A DNA stretch of 24,999 nucleotides, from assembly GCA_002482775.1 (NCBI GenBank), contig DLGQ01000081.1, positions 1 to 24,999 on the forward strand, written 5' to 3'. Every line of letters starts with the position of its first letter. The first letter of the stretch is position 1. Positions 1 through 7,637 of the stretch are shown here, one piece after another. The notes under the pieces are model-generated. The model saw only the letters and a list, made by a program, of their open reading frames with translations, was not told the origin of the DNA and did not search any database. Both the position numbers and the translations under genes were made by a program. The stretch is from Flavobacteriales bacterium UBA7690. Its GTDB lineage: Bacteria; Bacteroidota; Bacteroidia; Flavobacteriales_F; PHOS-HE28.

Positions 1-1
1 G

Positions 2-493
2 TTCGAGACCATGTACGCCGCTAGTGGTGTAGGCCTCGCAGCGCCGCAGATCGGTCAAAGCATCCGCCTCTTCATCGTGGATACCCACTCCAGTCCGGAC
101 AGCGATGACCCGAACGCAGAGAAGGTTCCGGAAGACTCGGAAGAAGAGCCCCGGTTGAAAAAGGTCTTCATCAACCCTTACATCGTGGAAGAAGAAGGGG
201 AGGAGTGGGGTTTCGAAGAAGGCTGCCTCAGCATCCCGAACATCCGCGAGGAGGTATATCGCCAGCCGAAGATCGTGCTGCAATACCAGGACGAGAATTT
301 CAAGGAACACGAAGAGGAGTTCGAAGGATTCGCGGCACGTGTGATCCAGCATGAACACGACCACTTGGACGGTGTGCTCTTCATAGACCACCTGTCCCCT
401 TTGCGTAAACGACTGCTCAACGGCAAGCTGCGCGACATTTCCCAAGGCCGTACCGACGCCAAGTACAAGATGCGTTTCGCCCCGACCAAATAA
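2..493 (+). CDS. def: Peptide deformylase, 5'-truncated by window edge
   Basis: Removes the N-terminal formyl group from new proteins in the cytoplasm. All three family motifs are visible: motif I GVGLAAPQ just inside the window, motif II EGCLSIP (Cys at about base 224) and motif III HEHDHLDG, which supply the Cys and two His metal ligands and the catalytic Glu. The reading frame is open to the window edge and the ATG at 11 lies just before motif I, so this is not the true start; roughly 30-45 residues are missing upstream. Between motifs I and II there is an acidic insert rich in Asp and Glu (about residues 25-50 counted from the ATG at 11). The stop is followed 8 bases later by the lipoprotein gene, suggesting one transcript. 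Identification is secure. Confidence 0.97.
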   Translation, partial: FETMYAASGVGLAAPQIGQSIRLFIVDTHSSPDSDDPNAEKVPEDSEEEPRLKKVFINPYIVEEEGEEWGFEEGCLSIPNIREEVYRQPKIVLQYQDENFKEHEEEFEGFAARVIQHEHDHLDGVLFIDHLSPLRKRLLNGKLRDISQGRTDAKYKMRFAPTK

Positions 494-501
494 GATAAGT
501 G

Positions 502-1050
502 ATGAAGTACCTGCTGATGATCCCCGTTGCTGCATTGCTATTCGGTTGTGGCCCCAAGGCCGAAACACCGGCCGATGTTTCCGACCGCATCCGCGCCATG
601 GAAGATTCGGTGTTCGAGAGCCTCACCTTCGACAAGCGCAAGGCACAAGGCTTGGTGGATGTGTACAAGGCCTACGCCAACGCGAACCCCGGCGATACCA
701 TGTCCGCCGAGTACCTCTTCCGCGCAGCGAACGTGGCGAAATCCATGCACGATGGAGAAGAAGGACTGAAGCTCTACGACCGCATCATCCGCGAATTCCC
801 CAGCTGGCGCAGACTGCCCGATGTGTACTACCTCAAAGCCTTCACCATAGACAGCGAACTTGGTCACAAGGGTGAGGCCCTGACCGCATACCAGGAGGTG
901 ATCGGCCGTTTTCCTGATCATGCCTTCGCCAAGGATGCGCGTGCCATGATGGACAACCTGCAGTATTCCGACGAGGAGCTGATCAAGCGGTTCGAGGCCA
1001 TGCAGGACAGCGTGGAGGCCGCCCAAGCCGGAACGCCAGCTGTGCAATGA
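502..1050 (+). CDS. TPR-type exported lipoprotein
   Basis: A 182-residue protein that starts with a short signal peptide ending in a lipobox (LLFGC, Cys at about residue 16), so it is predicted to be lipidated and anchored to a membrane facing the periplasm. The rest is helical, with TPR-like segments (for example SAEYLFRAANVAKSMHDGE and ALTAYQEVIGRFPDHAFAKD) resembling the repeats of YbgF/BamD-type tetratricopeptide proteins. The specific role is unknown; the repeats suggest protein binding. I chose the ATG at 502 over the GTG at 499 because it gives MKYLL directly before the hydrophobic stretch. The stop overlaps the start of the next gene (ATGA), so the two are probably translationally coupled. 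Confidence 0.8.
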   Translation: MKYLLMIPVAALLFGCGPKAETPADVSDRIRAMEDSVFESLTFDKRKAQGLVDVYKAYANANPGDTMSAEYLFRAANVAKSMHDGEEGLKLYDRIIREFPSWRRLPDVYYLKAFTIDSELGHKGEALTAYQEVIGRFPDHAFAKDARAMMDNLQYSDEELIKRFEAMQDSVEAAQAGTPAVQ

Positions 1051-1655
1051 TGGACACGGTTACGAAGGGGGCATTGGCCGATGCCGTGGATCCGATCGCG
1101 TATGGTACGGAATTCGAGCAGCGCGTGGCGGACGGCACAGCACCTCTTCCACCTGGCGGTGGTTATTCCGCGGATTACACCAAGCTGAACCTGGCCCGTT
1201 CGCGACGCATCCAGAAGACTCTGAAGGTGTTGCCCGCGGTGAAGGCAACCATGGAACAAGCACCACCACAGACCTGGCTCGTGATCACCGAGATGTGGTG
1301 TGGCGATAGTGCCCAGAACCTACCGGTAATGGAAGCTATGGCAGCGTTGGCACCAGCCATCGAGGTGCGCATCGTGCGGCGCGATACCCACTTGGACCTG
1401 ATCGATCTCTACCTCACGAACGGCACGCGCAGCATCCCGAAGTTGGTGGCTTTCGATGCGAGTGGTGCGTTGTTGTTCTCTTGGGGCCCTCGCCCCGCAA
1501 GCGCTTCGGAACTGGTGTTGGGCAATAAGACGAAGCCCGAAGCTGAACGGTTGGACAAGGACGCGCTCGCCGAAGCGTTGCACCGGTGGTATGCCACCAA
1601 CGGCGGTGTGGAAACACAACTGGAATTGGCGAAGTTGGTCGCAGAAGCCAAGTAG
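1047..1655 (+). CDS. Thioredoxin-fold family protein with CxxS-type active site
   Basis: A 202-residue cytoplasmic protein resembling the bacterial thioredoxin family often annotated Thioredoxin_9. The active-site loop reads EMWCGDSAQN (Cys85, Ser88), so the second redox cysteine of a classical CxxC is replaced by Ser. A cis-proline loop follows at SIPKLV (Pro131), then WGPRP and a helical C-terminus. A monothiol site suggests glutathione- or protein-mixed-disulfide chemistry rather than standard dithiol exchange, but this is inference. It overlaps the lipoprotein gene by four bases. A partial paralog of residues 124-202 occurs at 10551-10795 in this window. Confidence 0.82.
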   Translation: MMDTVTKGALADAVDPIAYGTEFEQRVADGTAPLPPGGGYSADYTKLNLARSRRIQKTLKVLPAVKATMEQAPPQTWLVITEMWCGDSAQNLPVMEAMAALAPAIEVRIVRRDTHLDLIDLYLTNGTRSIPKLVAFDASGALLFSWGPRPASASELVLGNKTKPEAERLDKDALAEALHRWYATNGGVETQLELAKLVAEAK

Positions 1656-1842
1656 ATCATTCCCCTTTGGGTCTTTGTGTTCGAGATGGATCAAGAAGGC
1701 CGAGCGATGCATGTCGTGTTGGGCAACTGATCCCACATGCTTCGGGGTGCGAGGTTCACATGTTCGTGCGCACGTTCAGCAACTCACGCACGATCCCGAA
1801 GTGGCACTGCGTTGGGGGTGCTGCATTCAAAACAACACCACC

Positions 1843-2382
1843 ATGGCACGCACTCCGCAAAATGAAGTGACGACAGCTGCACGCAAGAAGGCGGCGAAGA
1901 AGAGCACAAAGCCTGCGAGCAGAATGGCGAAGAAGGTGGCCCGGCCCGCGAAGAAGGCTGCTAAGAAAGCCGCACCGAAGCAGGCTTCTCCACGGAAAGT
2001 GCCGCCCGGCAAGAAGTCCGCACCGCTGCGCACAGCACCCGCGCACAAGCAGGCACCTGTGAAGGCGCGGAAGTCCATCACGAAGCCGACCGCCAAGAAG
2101 GCAGCACCCCAACGTGTACCAGCGCTCTACGGCAAGGAGATGGAGCAAGTGGACCATCAACAGCGCAAAGGCGGTGAGTTGAAGGATGACGAGCGTCGTG
2201 CGCAGAAGAACGCACTCCCCCAAGCCACCTTCGACCCTACGCCGGATACGAACGTTCCACCACGCGGGCATACCGGCCCGGATCGCTTCGCGCAAACTGA
2301 ACGGGTCTCGGCCATGCGCAAGACCCGTGCGCGCTTGTCCCGACCCGGCACACCCAATGCGGGGAACAAGAAGCGCGGATAG
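1843..2382 (+). CDS. Lysine/alanine-rich histone H1-like basic protein
   Basis: A 179-residue very basic protein. The first half is dominated by AAKK, PAKKA and KKAAPK runs with prolines, the composition of histone H1 C-terminal tails and of bacterial H1-like proteins (AlgP, HctB type). The second half is less repetitive, hydrophilic and probably disordered, and ends in KKRG. It has no signal peptide, so it is expected to bind DNA or RNA in the cytoplasm. The frame is open much further upstream, but the Lys-rich composition starts exactly at the ATG at 1843, so I chose that start. The DNA-binding role is inferred from composition alone; the coding frame itself is clear because composition changes sharply at both ends. 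Confidence 0.75.
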   Translation: MARTPQNEVTTAARKKAAKKSTKPASRMAKKVARPAKKAAKKAAPKQASPRKVPPGKKSAPLRTAPAHKQAPVKARKSITKPTAKKAAPQRVPALYGKEMEQVDHQQRKGGELKDDERRAQKNALPQATFDPTPDTNVPPRGHTGPDRFAQTERVSAMRKTRARLSRPGTPNAGNKKRG

Positions 2383-2447
2383 GTCCTTCCATAGAACGTA
2401 CGATTTTCACCGATCTGGTCGTTCCTGTTCACCAAACAGGAGCCACC

Positions 2448-3185
2448 ATGAATACCTGCCTTTTTCTCACTGCCACCCTCTTGACCGGCACTGCGCTTTC
2501 GGGCCAGGCCGTCCCCGCACAGCACGTCGGGCACATACCCCATATCGAAGTTTCCGGTACGGCGGAAATGCAGGTGGTGCCGGACCAGATCCACATCGCT
2601 ATCAACCTGCGCGAACGCGGTAATGGTGGCAGCAAGGTGACGGTGGACAAGCAGGAGTTGGACCTCAAGAATGCCGTGAAGGACCTCGGCATCGATGCCA
2701 CAGCGCTCACGTTGAGCGATGCCATGGCCGACCTCGTGCCGAAGAAATTCAGGGAGGATGATGTGATCGCCCGAAAAGGCTACATGTTGAAAGTGGCCGA
2801 TGCAGAAATGGTGCGCAAGGTGTTCTTGGAACTGGATCGGCTCCAGATAGAGGATGCCTCCATCCACTATGTCTCCCATTCCAAAGAGGTGGAATGCCGC
2901 CGCGAAATGCGCGTCAAAGCCATCACCGCTGCGAAGGAGAAAGCGGACTATTTGCTCGCGGCGATCGGCGAAAGGACAGGGGCTGCGCTGGAGGTGAGCG
3001 AAGCGGCTGTGGAGACCAGCGTGCCACGGAGACGCGGCAATGTGCAGCGGTTGACCAGTACGGCTTTCTCCAACGCCCGCTTCATGGATTCCGATGCCTT
3101 GTACGAGGATCTCGGCGTCAACTTCTCACGGATCACCATCGTGGCGAACGTGAATTGTGTTTTCGGGATAACGCCGAAGTCGTAG
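2448..3185 (+). CDS. Exported SIMPL (DUF541) domain protein
   Basis: A 245-residue protein with an N-terminal signal peptide (MNTCLFLTATLLTGTALSGQ) followed by a SIMPL-like domain. Typical features are the early strand IEVSGTAEMQVVPDQIHIAI, which matches the family opening (V.G.G....PD.....), and the C-terminal helix VKAITAAKEKADYLLAAIG followed by a Val-rich strand. SIMPL proteins are periplasmic or membrane-associated and mostly of unknown function. An AGGAG lies five bases before the ATG, one of few Shine-Dalgarno-like sequences in the window. Proteins of this family usually have no catalytic residues and none are seen here. Confidence 0.85.
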   Translation: MNTCLFLTATLLTGTALSGQAVPAQHVGHIPHIEVSGTAEMQVVPDQIHIAINLRERGNGGSKVTVDKQELDLKNAVKDLGIDATALTLSDAMADLVPKKFREDDVIARKGYMLKVADAEMVRKVFLELDRLQIEDASIHYVSHSKEVECRREMRVKAITAAKEKADYLLAAIGERTGAALEVSEAAVETSVPRRRGNVQRLTSTAFSNARFMDSDALYEDLGVNFSRITIVANVNCVFGITPKS

Positions 3186-3289
3186 AGCGCTATCTTGGCA
3201 TGGCGCGATAAAAATCCGAAATTGTTGTCATGAACAGTAAAGGCAGCATTTCGGGCGCGTTGTGCGTCTACAGTTCAAAACCCACTGCC

Positions 3290-4189
3290 ATGCGAACACG
3301 GCTTCTCCCCACGTTGCTGGTCCCAACGCTCCTCGCAGCACAACCGGACTACTTCGCGAACGATCCGATATGGACGGTTACCGCCGTGTGTAACCAAGCA
3401 GGAATGGGCGGCGGACCGTGCATCACCACGGACACCTACAATTATCGAATTGATGGCGATTCGTTGGTGGGGGGCGTCTCTTACAAGGTGGTCATGCGTT
3501 CGGGGTCTGTGAGCCATGTCTGGATAGGGCCATTGCCTCCACCGGAATTGTGCGATGAGAACATCACCTACGGCCCGCTATTCCAAGGACTGTTGCGCCA
3601 GGAAGGCCGTGTATTGTACACACATGATGGGAATGAAGAAGTCCTCCTTTACGACTTCGATCTGGAAGTGGGGGAGATGTTGCCATTGACCGCGAACAAT
3701 GGGAACGACCAGATCCTGGTAACTGAACTGGACAGTGTGGAAATGAACGGTTCTTGGAAACGTACGTTCACCGTGCAAGGCGACTGGTCCGAACGGATCA
3801 TTGAAGGCGTTGGTTCGGATATGGGACTCTTCGAACCGCTCTCCAGTGCGTTCGAATGCAGCTATAACTTGGATTGTTATGGCTTTGGAGGGCAAGCCTA
3901 CTATCCTGAGCCTGGCCCGAGTTGCGAGTTGGTGATGGGGTTGGTGGAATTGCAGAGCGACGACTTCTCGGTGGCACCGAACCCGACCTATGGACCTGTA
4001 AACGTGAGCCGGATTGGGAATGGTTCTTCGATGCCAGTGGACGTGTTGGATGCGGAAGGCCGCAGTTGCATGCGCACTGCCATTTCCGGTGCTTCGGTCC
4101 AGTTGGATCTGGCGCACCTACGTGCTGGTACGTATGTGGTGCGCGTGGGGCGACTACATCAACGTGTGTTGGTGCTTCCTCGGAACTGA
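3290..4189 (+). CDS. Secreted protein with T9SS type A sorting domain
   Basis: A 299-residue protein of unknown function. The ATG at 3290 gives a good signal peptide (MRTRLLPTLLVPTLLAAQPD); the upstream in-frame ATG at 3230 would add 20 polar residues and hide it. The middle of the protein is beta-rich, with several cysteines (the pair in ECSYNLDCYG and others) that could form disulfides after export. The last 75 residues carry a type A T9SS sorting signal: SVAPNPTYGPVNVS, then DVLDAEGRS, then LRAGTYVVRV, and a basic final segment. It should cross the inner membrane by Sec and the outer membrane by T9SS. A TATCTTGG sequence at 3191-3198 may be part of its promoter. Confidence 0.82.
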   Translation: MRTRLLPTLLVPTLLAAQPDYFANDPIWTVTAVCNQAGMGGGPCITTDTYNYRIDGDSLVGGVSYKVVMRSGSVSHVWIGPLPPPELCDENITYGPLFQGLLRQEGRVLYTHDGNEEVLLYDFDLEVGEMLPLTANNGNDQILVTELDSVEMNGSWKRTFTVQGDWSERIIEGVGSDMGLFEPLSSAFECSYNLDCYGFGGQAYYPEPGPSCELVMGLVELQSDDFSVAPNPTYGPVNVSRIGNGSSMPVDVLDAEGRSCMRTAISGASVQLDLAHLRAGTYVVRVGRLHQRVLVLPRN

Positions 4190-4338
4190 CGGGGGGGCGT
4201 CCCGAACAACTCTCAGTAGGTGGGCTGATCCGGCGTGAATACACGGTCCGGGCTCCAACGTTCACCATAATGCTGGTCGGTGCGCAGGAACTGTACACCA
4301 CTATACGATCGCTTCGTACTGCGCGCCAACACCGCAGC

Positions 4339-4941
4339 TCACTTCCGCGTTATCCGCTGACGGAATACGTCCTCACCGCCGCTGTCCGCCGCACGCACCG
4401 TGTATAAGCCGCTTGGTAAGGTGCTCACATCCACCGGCCGGTCGGCCACAACTTGGGTGCGCAGAACCTCGCGACCGCTGAGGTCGGTAAAGAACAGGTC
4501 CAACATGCCTGTGTAAGCTTCGCGCAACCAAAGTTGGCCTGACGTGGGATTCGGGTAGAAGCGATCCTGCAACAGTGGAGTGCGTTCGGCGATGGCGTTC
4601 TCCAACGAGATATGGACGATGCCTTTCATCCCCATGGTGGCATGTGGGAGGCAGATGTAATGGATGGTGCCTGTGCCGAACAGCTCGATGGTCGTTTCCG
4701 TGATCCCCGGACCCAAGTTCCAACCACCGGAAGGCGTATCCCCATTGGCGTTCCAGGTCTCTTCGCTGACCTGGGTGAACGTGTGTTCCGTAGAGCCGAA
4801 AACGATATGTAACGAATCACCCTGCGCCGCGAATATGGAATCGGGTACGAACTCGAAGTCGATCGCGGTGAGCACGTGGGTGGTTTGTGCCGAGAGCACA
4901 ACGGAAAGGGAAAGGACAGCGAGGGTCATCAGGTGTTTCAT
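4339..4941 (-). CDS. Plastocyanin-like cupredoxin with T9SS sorting domain
   Basis: A 200-residue exported blue-copper-type protein. A signal peptide (to about SVVLSAQ, residue 18) is followed by a cupredoxin domain at about 20-115. The copper ligands are visible: His53 in TEHTF and the C-terminal loop YICLPHATMGMKG with Cys97, His100 and Met105 in C-x2-H-x4-M spacing, as in plastocyanins. A T9SS type A domain occupies about 127-200 (FYPNPTSGQLWL, then TDLSGREVL, then LPSGLYTVRA). It probably carries electrons or binds copper at the cell surface or in the medium. It is convergent with the preceding gene, 149 bases away. Confidence 0.9.
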   Translation of the reverse strand: MKHLMTLAVLSLSVVLSAQTTHVLTAIDFEFVPDSIFAAQGDSLHIVFGSTEHTFTQVSEETWNANGDTPSGGWNLGPGITETTIELFGTGTIHYICLPHATMGMKGIVHISLENAIAERTPLLQDRFYPNPTSGQLWLREAYTGMLDLFFTDLSGREVLRTQVVADRPVDVSTLPSGLYTVRAADSGGEDVFRQRITRK

Positions 4942-5505
4942 GGTCGTAGAGGTTAGGATGCCTCAGCTAACGCATACTCCGGGCCACACGCAGATGGGCT
5001 TGGGGTTACTGCTTGTCCGTGCACTACCCTGTAGAGCTGCGTGGTAGGCATAGGGTCAGACGTGGTGATCGTTCCCCGGTCCGTGCGTGGATCCCCAGGT
5101 ACGCACTGTACGAAAGCCCCGCGCCTTCCTCCACCACTTACACTTTCGTGGTATTGTGGCGCTGGGGAGGTGGTGGTTGCTTTGGCCGACCGGACCCTTA
5201 GAAAGGCGGCCGATCACAGAACGGATACACGACCATTCGGCCATGAGCACGATGTTCCATTGCAGTGCCCCGGAAGTGATGTTCAACATCCTAGTTACGG
5301 CGTATATGCAGGTACGGACCGCCACCGATCACGAAGGGCCACTGCGTTCTTCTTCATACCCACTAGTCGGTACGATGGTCCGCAAAAGCTGCCCACGGCA
5401 TTTCGTTTGATCTCCCGGGTATGCCTGAGAACGGGTCAATACCACACCACGTCAATGTCCGCCACCATCTCCAATAACCACAGACCTACAACACTACAAA
5501 ACCAC
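4942..5505. other. 564-bp intergenic region without a supportable gene
   Basis: This lies between two divergent exported-protein genes. Frames are open in places, including the one leading into the 5506 gene, but their translations have no signal, domain or consistent codon choice and look like noise in GC-rich DNA. I see no tRNA, no clear TAnnTTTG promoter and no strong hairpin. The last 80 bases before 5506 are poor in G and rich in CA and AC, as often seen upstream of start codons in Bacteroidota. Confidence 0.5.
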
Positions 5506-6231
5506 ATGATCATGAGAACGAAGACCACTGCCACGCTCCTGACCGGAGCATTCCTTTTCGCCGCATATGGCGCCTTCTCCCAGGCCCCGAACACCAGTAT
5601 GGCGGTCACCAGCGTATCCATGGCCACATCGGCTACCGTTGGCCAAAGCGTCACCATCAACAACACCGCCTTCGTCGTGAAAGCGAAGAAGGAACTCTCA
5701 CCGGGTGTGGAATTCTATGCGGTGAAGGCCGCCACCTCCAAGGCCACGGAGAATTATATCCGGTCCAACAACACTTTCGGTGGTACCGTGTTCTCACAAG
5801 CGCAGTACGAAGCGTTCGTAGCATCGGGCAAAATGTCGTCCTTCGGTACCGTGTACCAATACACCGTGGATGGCACTACCGTGAACTATGTCCTCAACGG
5901 TAAGGTGGCCGCCTTGCTGATCCCAGATGGCAACGGTTTGGTGATCTACGAATTCAGCAATGATCCCATAGTAATGGCGAAACCTGCCACCGGTGGGTCG
6001 AGTTCCGGCGCCACTGTACCCAAGAACGGCACGGCTGTCGGATGCATTACACGGTGTGGTTCACAAGTCTCCAACTGCCGCGCGAACAAACCACCCACCG
6101 TCTCCAGTTGCGACGATCAGTTGGATGAGTGCCTTGCTGCCTGCCGAGCAAACCATGGAGGAGCTGCTCTGGTCCTACCCAAACCATCGCTGCACACCAT
6201 AGTACCCGTATTGCCCGTGAAACTGAAGTGA
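5506..6231 (+). CDS. Exported protein with C-terminal symmetric six-cysteine motif
   Basis: A 241-residue protein I do not recognise. It starts with a signal peptide (MIMRTKTTATLLTGAFLFAA and on to FSQ, about residue 26; the ATG at 5512 is an alternative start). The body, about 30-160, is Ser/Thr-rich and beta-like. A Gly/Ser linker near 165 leads to a cysteine-rich segment, residues 180-213, with spacing C-x3-C-x6-C-x10-C-x6-C-x3-C, mirror-symmetric as in a disulfide-stapled helical hairpin. The tail is hydrophobic and proline-containing with a final LKLK. No T9SS domain is apparent. A strong hairpin terminator candidate follows 36 bases after the stop. Export and disulfide formation are inferred. 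Confidence 0.7.
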   Translation: MIMRTKTTATLLTGAFLFAAYGAFSQAPNTSMAVTSVSMATSATVGQSVTINNTAFVVKAKKELSPGVEFYAVKAATSKATENYIRSNNTFGGTVFSQAQYEAFVASGKMSSFGTVYQYTVDGTTVNYVLNGKVAALLIPDGNGLVIYEFSNDPIVMAKPATGGSSSGATVPKNGTAVGCITRCGSQVSNCRANKPPTVSSCDDQLDECLAACRANHGGAALVLPKPSLHTIVPVLPVKLK

Positions 6232-6267
6232 TCCGCACAGCACCACTCCCAGAGCACGAACAGGGAG

Positions 6268-6298
6268 AACAGGGCCACCTTGATAGGGTGGCCTTGTT
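6268..6298 (+). terminator. Strong hairpin, probable terminator of the 5506 gene
   Basis: A 12-base-pair stem pairs 6268-6279 (AACAGGGCCACC) with 6287-6298 (GGTGGCCTTGTT); one pair is G-U. The loop is 7 bases, TTGATAG. There is no long T run, only GTTGC afterwards. The position 36 bases after a stop codon supports a terminator role. Confidence 0.7.
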
Positions 6299-6492
6299 GC
6301 GTTGCTGGCTATTGGCCAATGCGCATTGGTGAAGGAGAGCCTTGGTGGAATGCACCAACTCCTTTGATCATTAATGTGGGAACAGTACTTCCCGTTGTAG
6401 ATCGAACAGGCTGCTCATCCTGTGGAATTCAAGGGCAAACATTTCAAAGTCTGCTTATATTATCATCCGCCGATCGACGAAATACCTGTCAC

Positions 6493-6885
6493 ATGCTCCG
6501 CTTCCCCTTGCCACACACCATGCTCTCCTTCTCTGCCGTGCAGGCCGAGTGGGCCAATACGCTGGATCGCGTTCTACACCTATGCCCTGTGCTGCGTGCC
6601 GCCGAGGTGGTGCGGCCAGACAAGTTCGCTTACATCACCGTGGACCACATACACAGCGATCGGGTGGAAGACATCGAACGCATCCTGTTCCAGAACCTGC
6701 TGCTGCGCCCCTTGCAACGCATCGAGGATCGTGGTACCATCGAGTTCCAAGCGGACTGGCTCTGGAACTGGCGCCAAAGCGTACCGTTCACCTGCGAACC
6801 CAGCAGCAGCGTGAACCGCCTTTTTCCCGATGCGCCGGAACGCAGCTTCGTGTACCGGTATAACGTGGTTTTGGTTGAGGGGTGA
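6493..6885 (+). CDS. Hypothetical protein, 130 aa
   Basis: I do not recognise this protein. It is compact and soluble-looking, with no signal peptide or membrane segment. It has amphipathic helices (SFSAVQAEWANTLDRVLHLC) and alternating charged strands, with several Trp residues in DWLWNWRQ. The start is uncertain: ATG at 6493 or 6520; the frame is open upstream to 6280 but that part covers a terminator and non-coding sequence. Codon choice from 6520 onward is like that of neighbouring genes. An AT-rich patch around 6456-6463 (TATATTAT) could hold its promoter. Confidence 0.6.
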   Translation: MLRFPLPHTMLSFSAVQAEWANTLDRVLHLCPVLRAAEVVRPDKFAYITVDHIHSDRVEDIERILFQNLLLRPLQRIEDRGTIEFQADWLWNWRQSVPFTCEPSSSVNRLFPDAPERSFVYRYNVVLVEG

Positions 6886-6983
6886 GGCTAGCCCTCGTGC
6901 GGTGCTACTGATCGTTGTCAGTGCGTTCCGGTCTGGCCTATGCTAAGCTTGTGGGTAGGATACCGATCAACATCTCCAACATC

Positions 6984-7130
6984 ATGGCCAGTAAGCGACA
7001 ACCAACCACCGGAAAAAGCACGGGGATAGGGCGTAGCGCCATCACCGGTCGTTTCATGAGCGTTACGGCGGCGCGTGCCCATAAGAAGACCGCCATCGTG
7101 GAGGGGCAGCGTAAGAAGAACAAGTCATAA
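6984..7130 (+). CDS. Small basic protein, 48 aa
   Basis: A very short, lysine- and arginine-rich protein (MASKRQPTTGKSTGIGRSAI and on to QRKKNKS). The segment GRSAITGRFMSVTAARAHKKT resembles from memory a widespread family of tiny bacterial proteins with RSAxTGRFV..xxAxxHPxTT; function unknown. The start at 6984 is chosen because the upstream in-frame extension (from a TTG at 6915) is hydrophobic and unlike the rest. A TAAGCTTG at 6944-6951 is a one-mismatch match to the -7 consensus and may drive it. Because it is so short the call rests on the family resemblance and on basic composition. Confidence 0.5.
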   Translation: MASKRQPTTGKSTGIGRSAITGRFMSVTAARAHKKTAIVEGQRKKNKS

Positions 7131-7185
7131 CCAGTATCCCGCATCCCGCATGATGAACATATCCATCACCCAGAAGTCGCTTCAC

Positions 7186-7536
7186 ATGAAATGGATCCTG
7201 ACCCTGCTGCTCTGTTCGGCCAGTGTGTTCCCGATCAGCGCACAGGACGAACCTTCCGGACAGACCCTGGACGCCATCGTTACCCTCCAAGTGAAACCGA
7301 TGGACGATGCACTTTGGGAGAAGATCAACGCGCGGGTGGGGAAGGAGGCGAACACCAATGTGGAATACGTGTGCCTGACCACCGGCGTGCTGGTACTGCG
7401 GTTGCAAAAACTGACCGTCACGGAAAAGGCCGATGTGATGGCCGTGGTACGGCGGATCCTGCACGAGGCTGGTGTTAAAGGCCAGGTCCAGTTCTTGGAT
7501 GTGCATGTGGAGCCCGGTGTGGGCAACCGATGTTGA
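7186..7536 (+). CDS. Small exported hypothetical protein, 116 aa
   Basis: I do not recognise the family. The ATG at 7186 gives a clean signal peptide (MKWILTLLLCSASVFPISAQ, likely cleaved after AQ). In-frame ATGs at 7150 and 7153 would add 11-12 residues ahead of it. The mature part of about 95 residues has a strand-helix-strand pattern (AIVTLQVKPMDDALWEKINA, then NVEYVCLTTGVLVLRLQK, then ADVMAVVRRILHEAG, then VQFLDVHVEPG), like a small heavy-metal-associated-type ferredoxin-like fold but without the CxxC motif. Export seems clear; the fold is a guess. Confidence 0.6.
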   Translation: MKWILTLLLCSASVFPISAQDEPSGQTLDAIVTLQVKPMDDALWEKINARVGKEANTNVEYVCLTTGVLVLRLQKLTVTEKADVMAVVRRILHEAGVKGQVQFLDVHVEPGVGNRC

Positions 7537-7569
7537 GGGGGACCCGAGCCGGGTGCATCCCATACGTCC

Positions 7570-7595
7570 GTGGTTAGCTCAGCAGGATGAACCAC
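7570..7595. terminator. Hairpin between convergent genes
   Basis: GTGGTT (7570-7575) pairs with AACCAC (7590-7595) across a 14-base loop, between the convergent 7186 and 7638 genes. A further short repeat, ACCCG-AGC-CGGGT, lies at 7542-7554. Either could act as a terminator; there is no T run. Confidence 0.35.
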
Positions 7596-7637
7596 CTGGG
7601 CGCTGGTCAACGCCGGAACCTTGCGATGACAATGGAA

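Noticed and set aside
5041..5505. Long upstream extension of the 5506 reading frame
   Set aside because: The added 155 codons show no domain or codon bias and would place a good signal peptide in the middle of the protein.
7566..7610. tRNA-like start: a TTAGCTCAGCAGGATG stretch resembling a D-arm
   Set aside because: No anticodon arm, T-arm or acceptor pairing follows at the right spacing, and the surrounding inverted repeat is better read as an intergenic hairpin.
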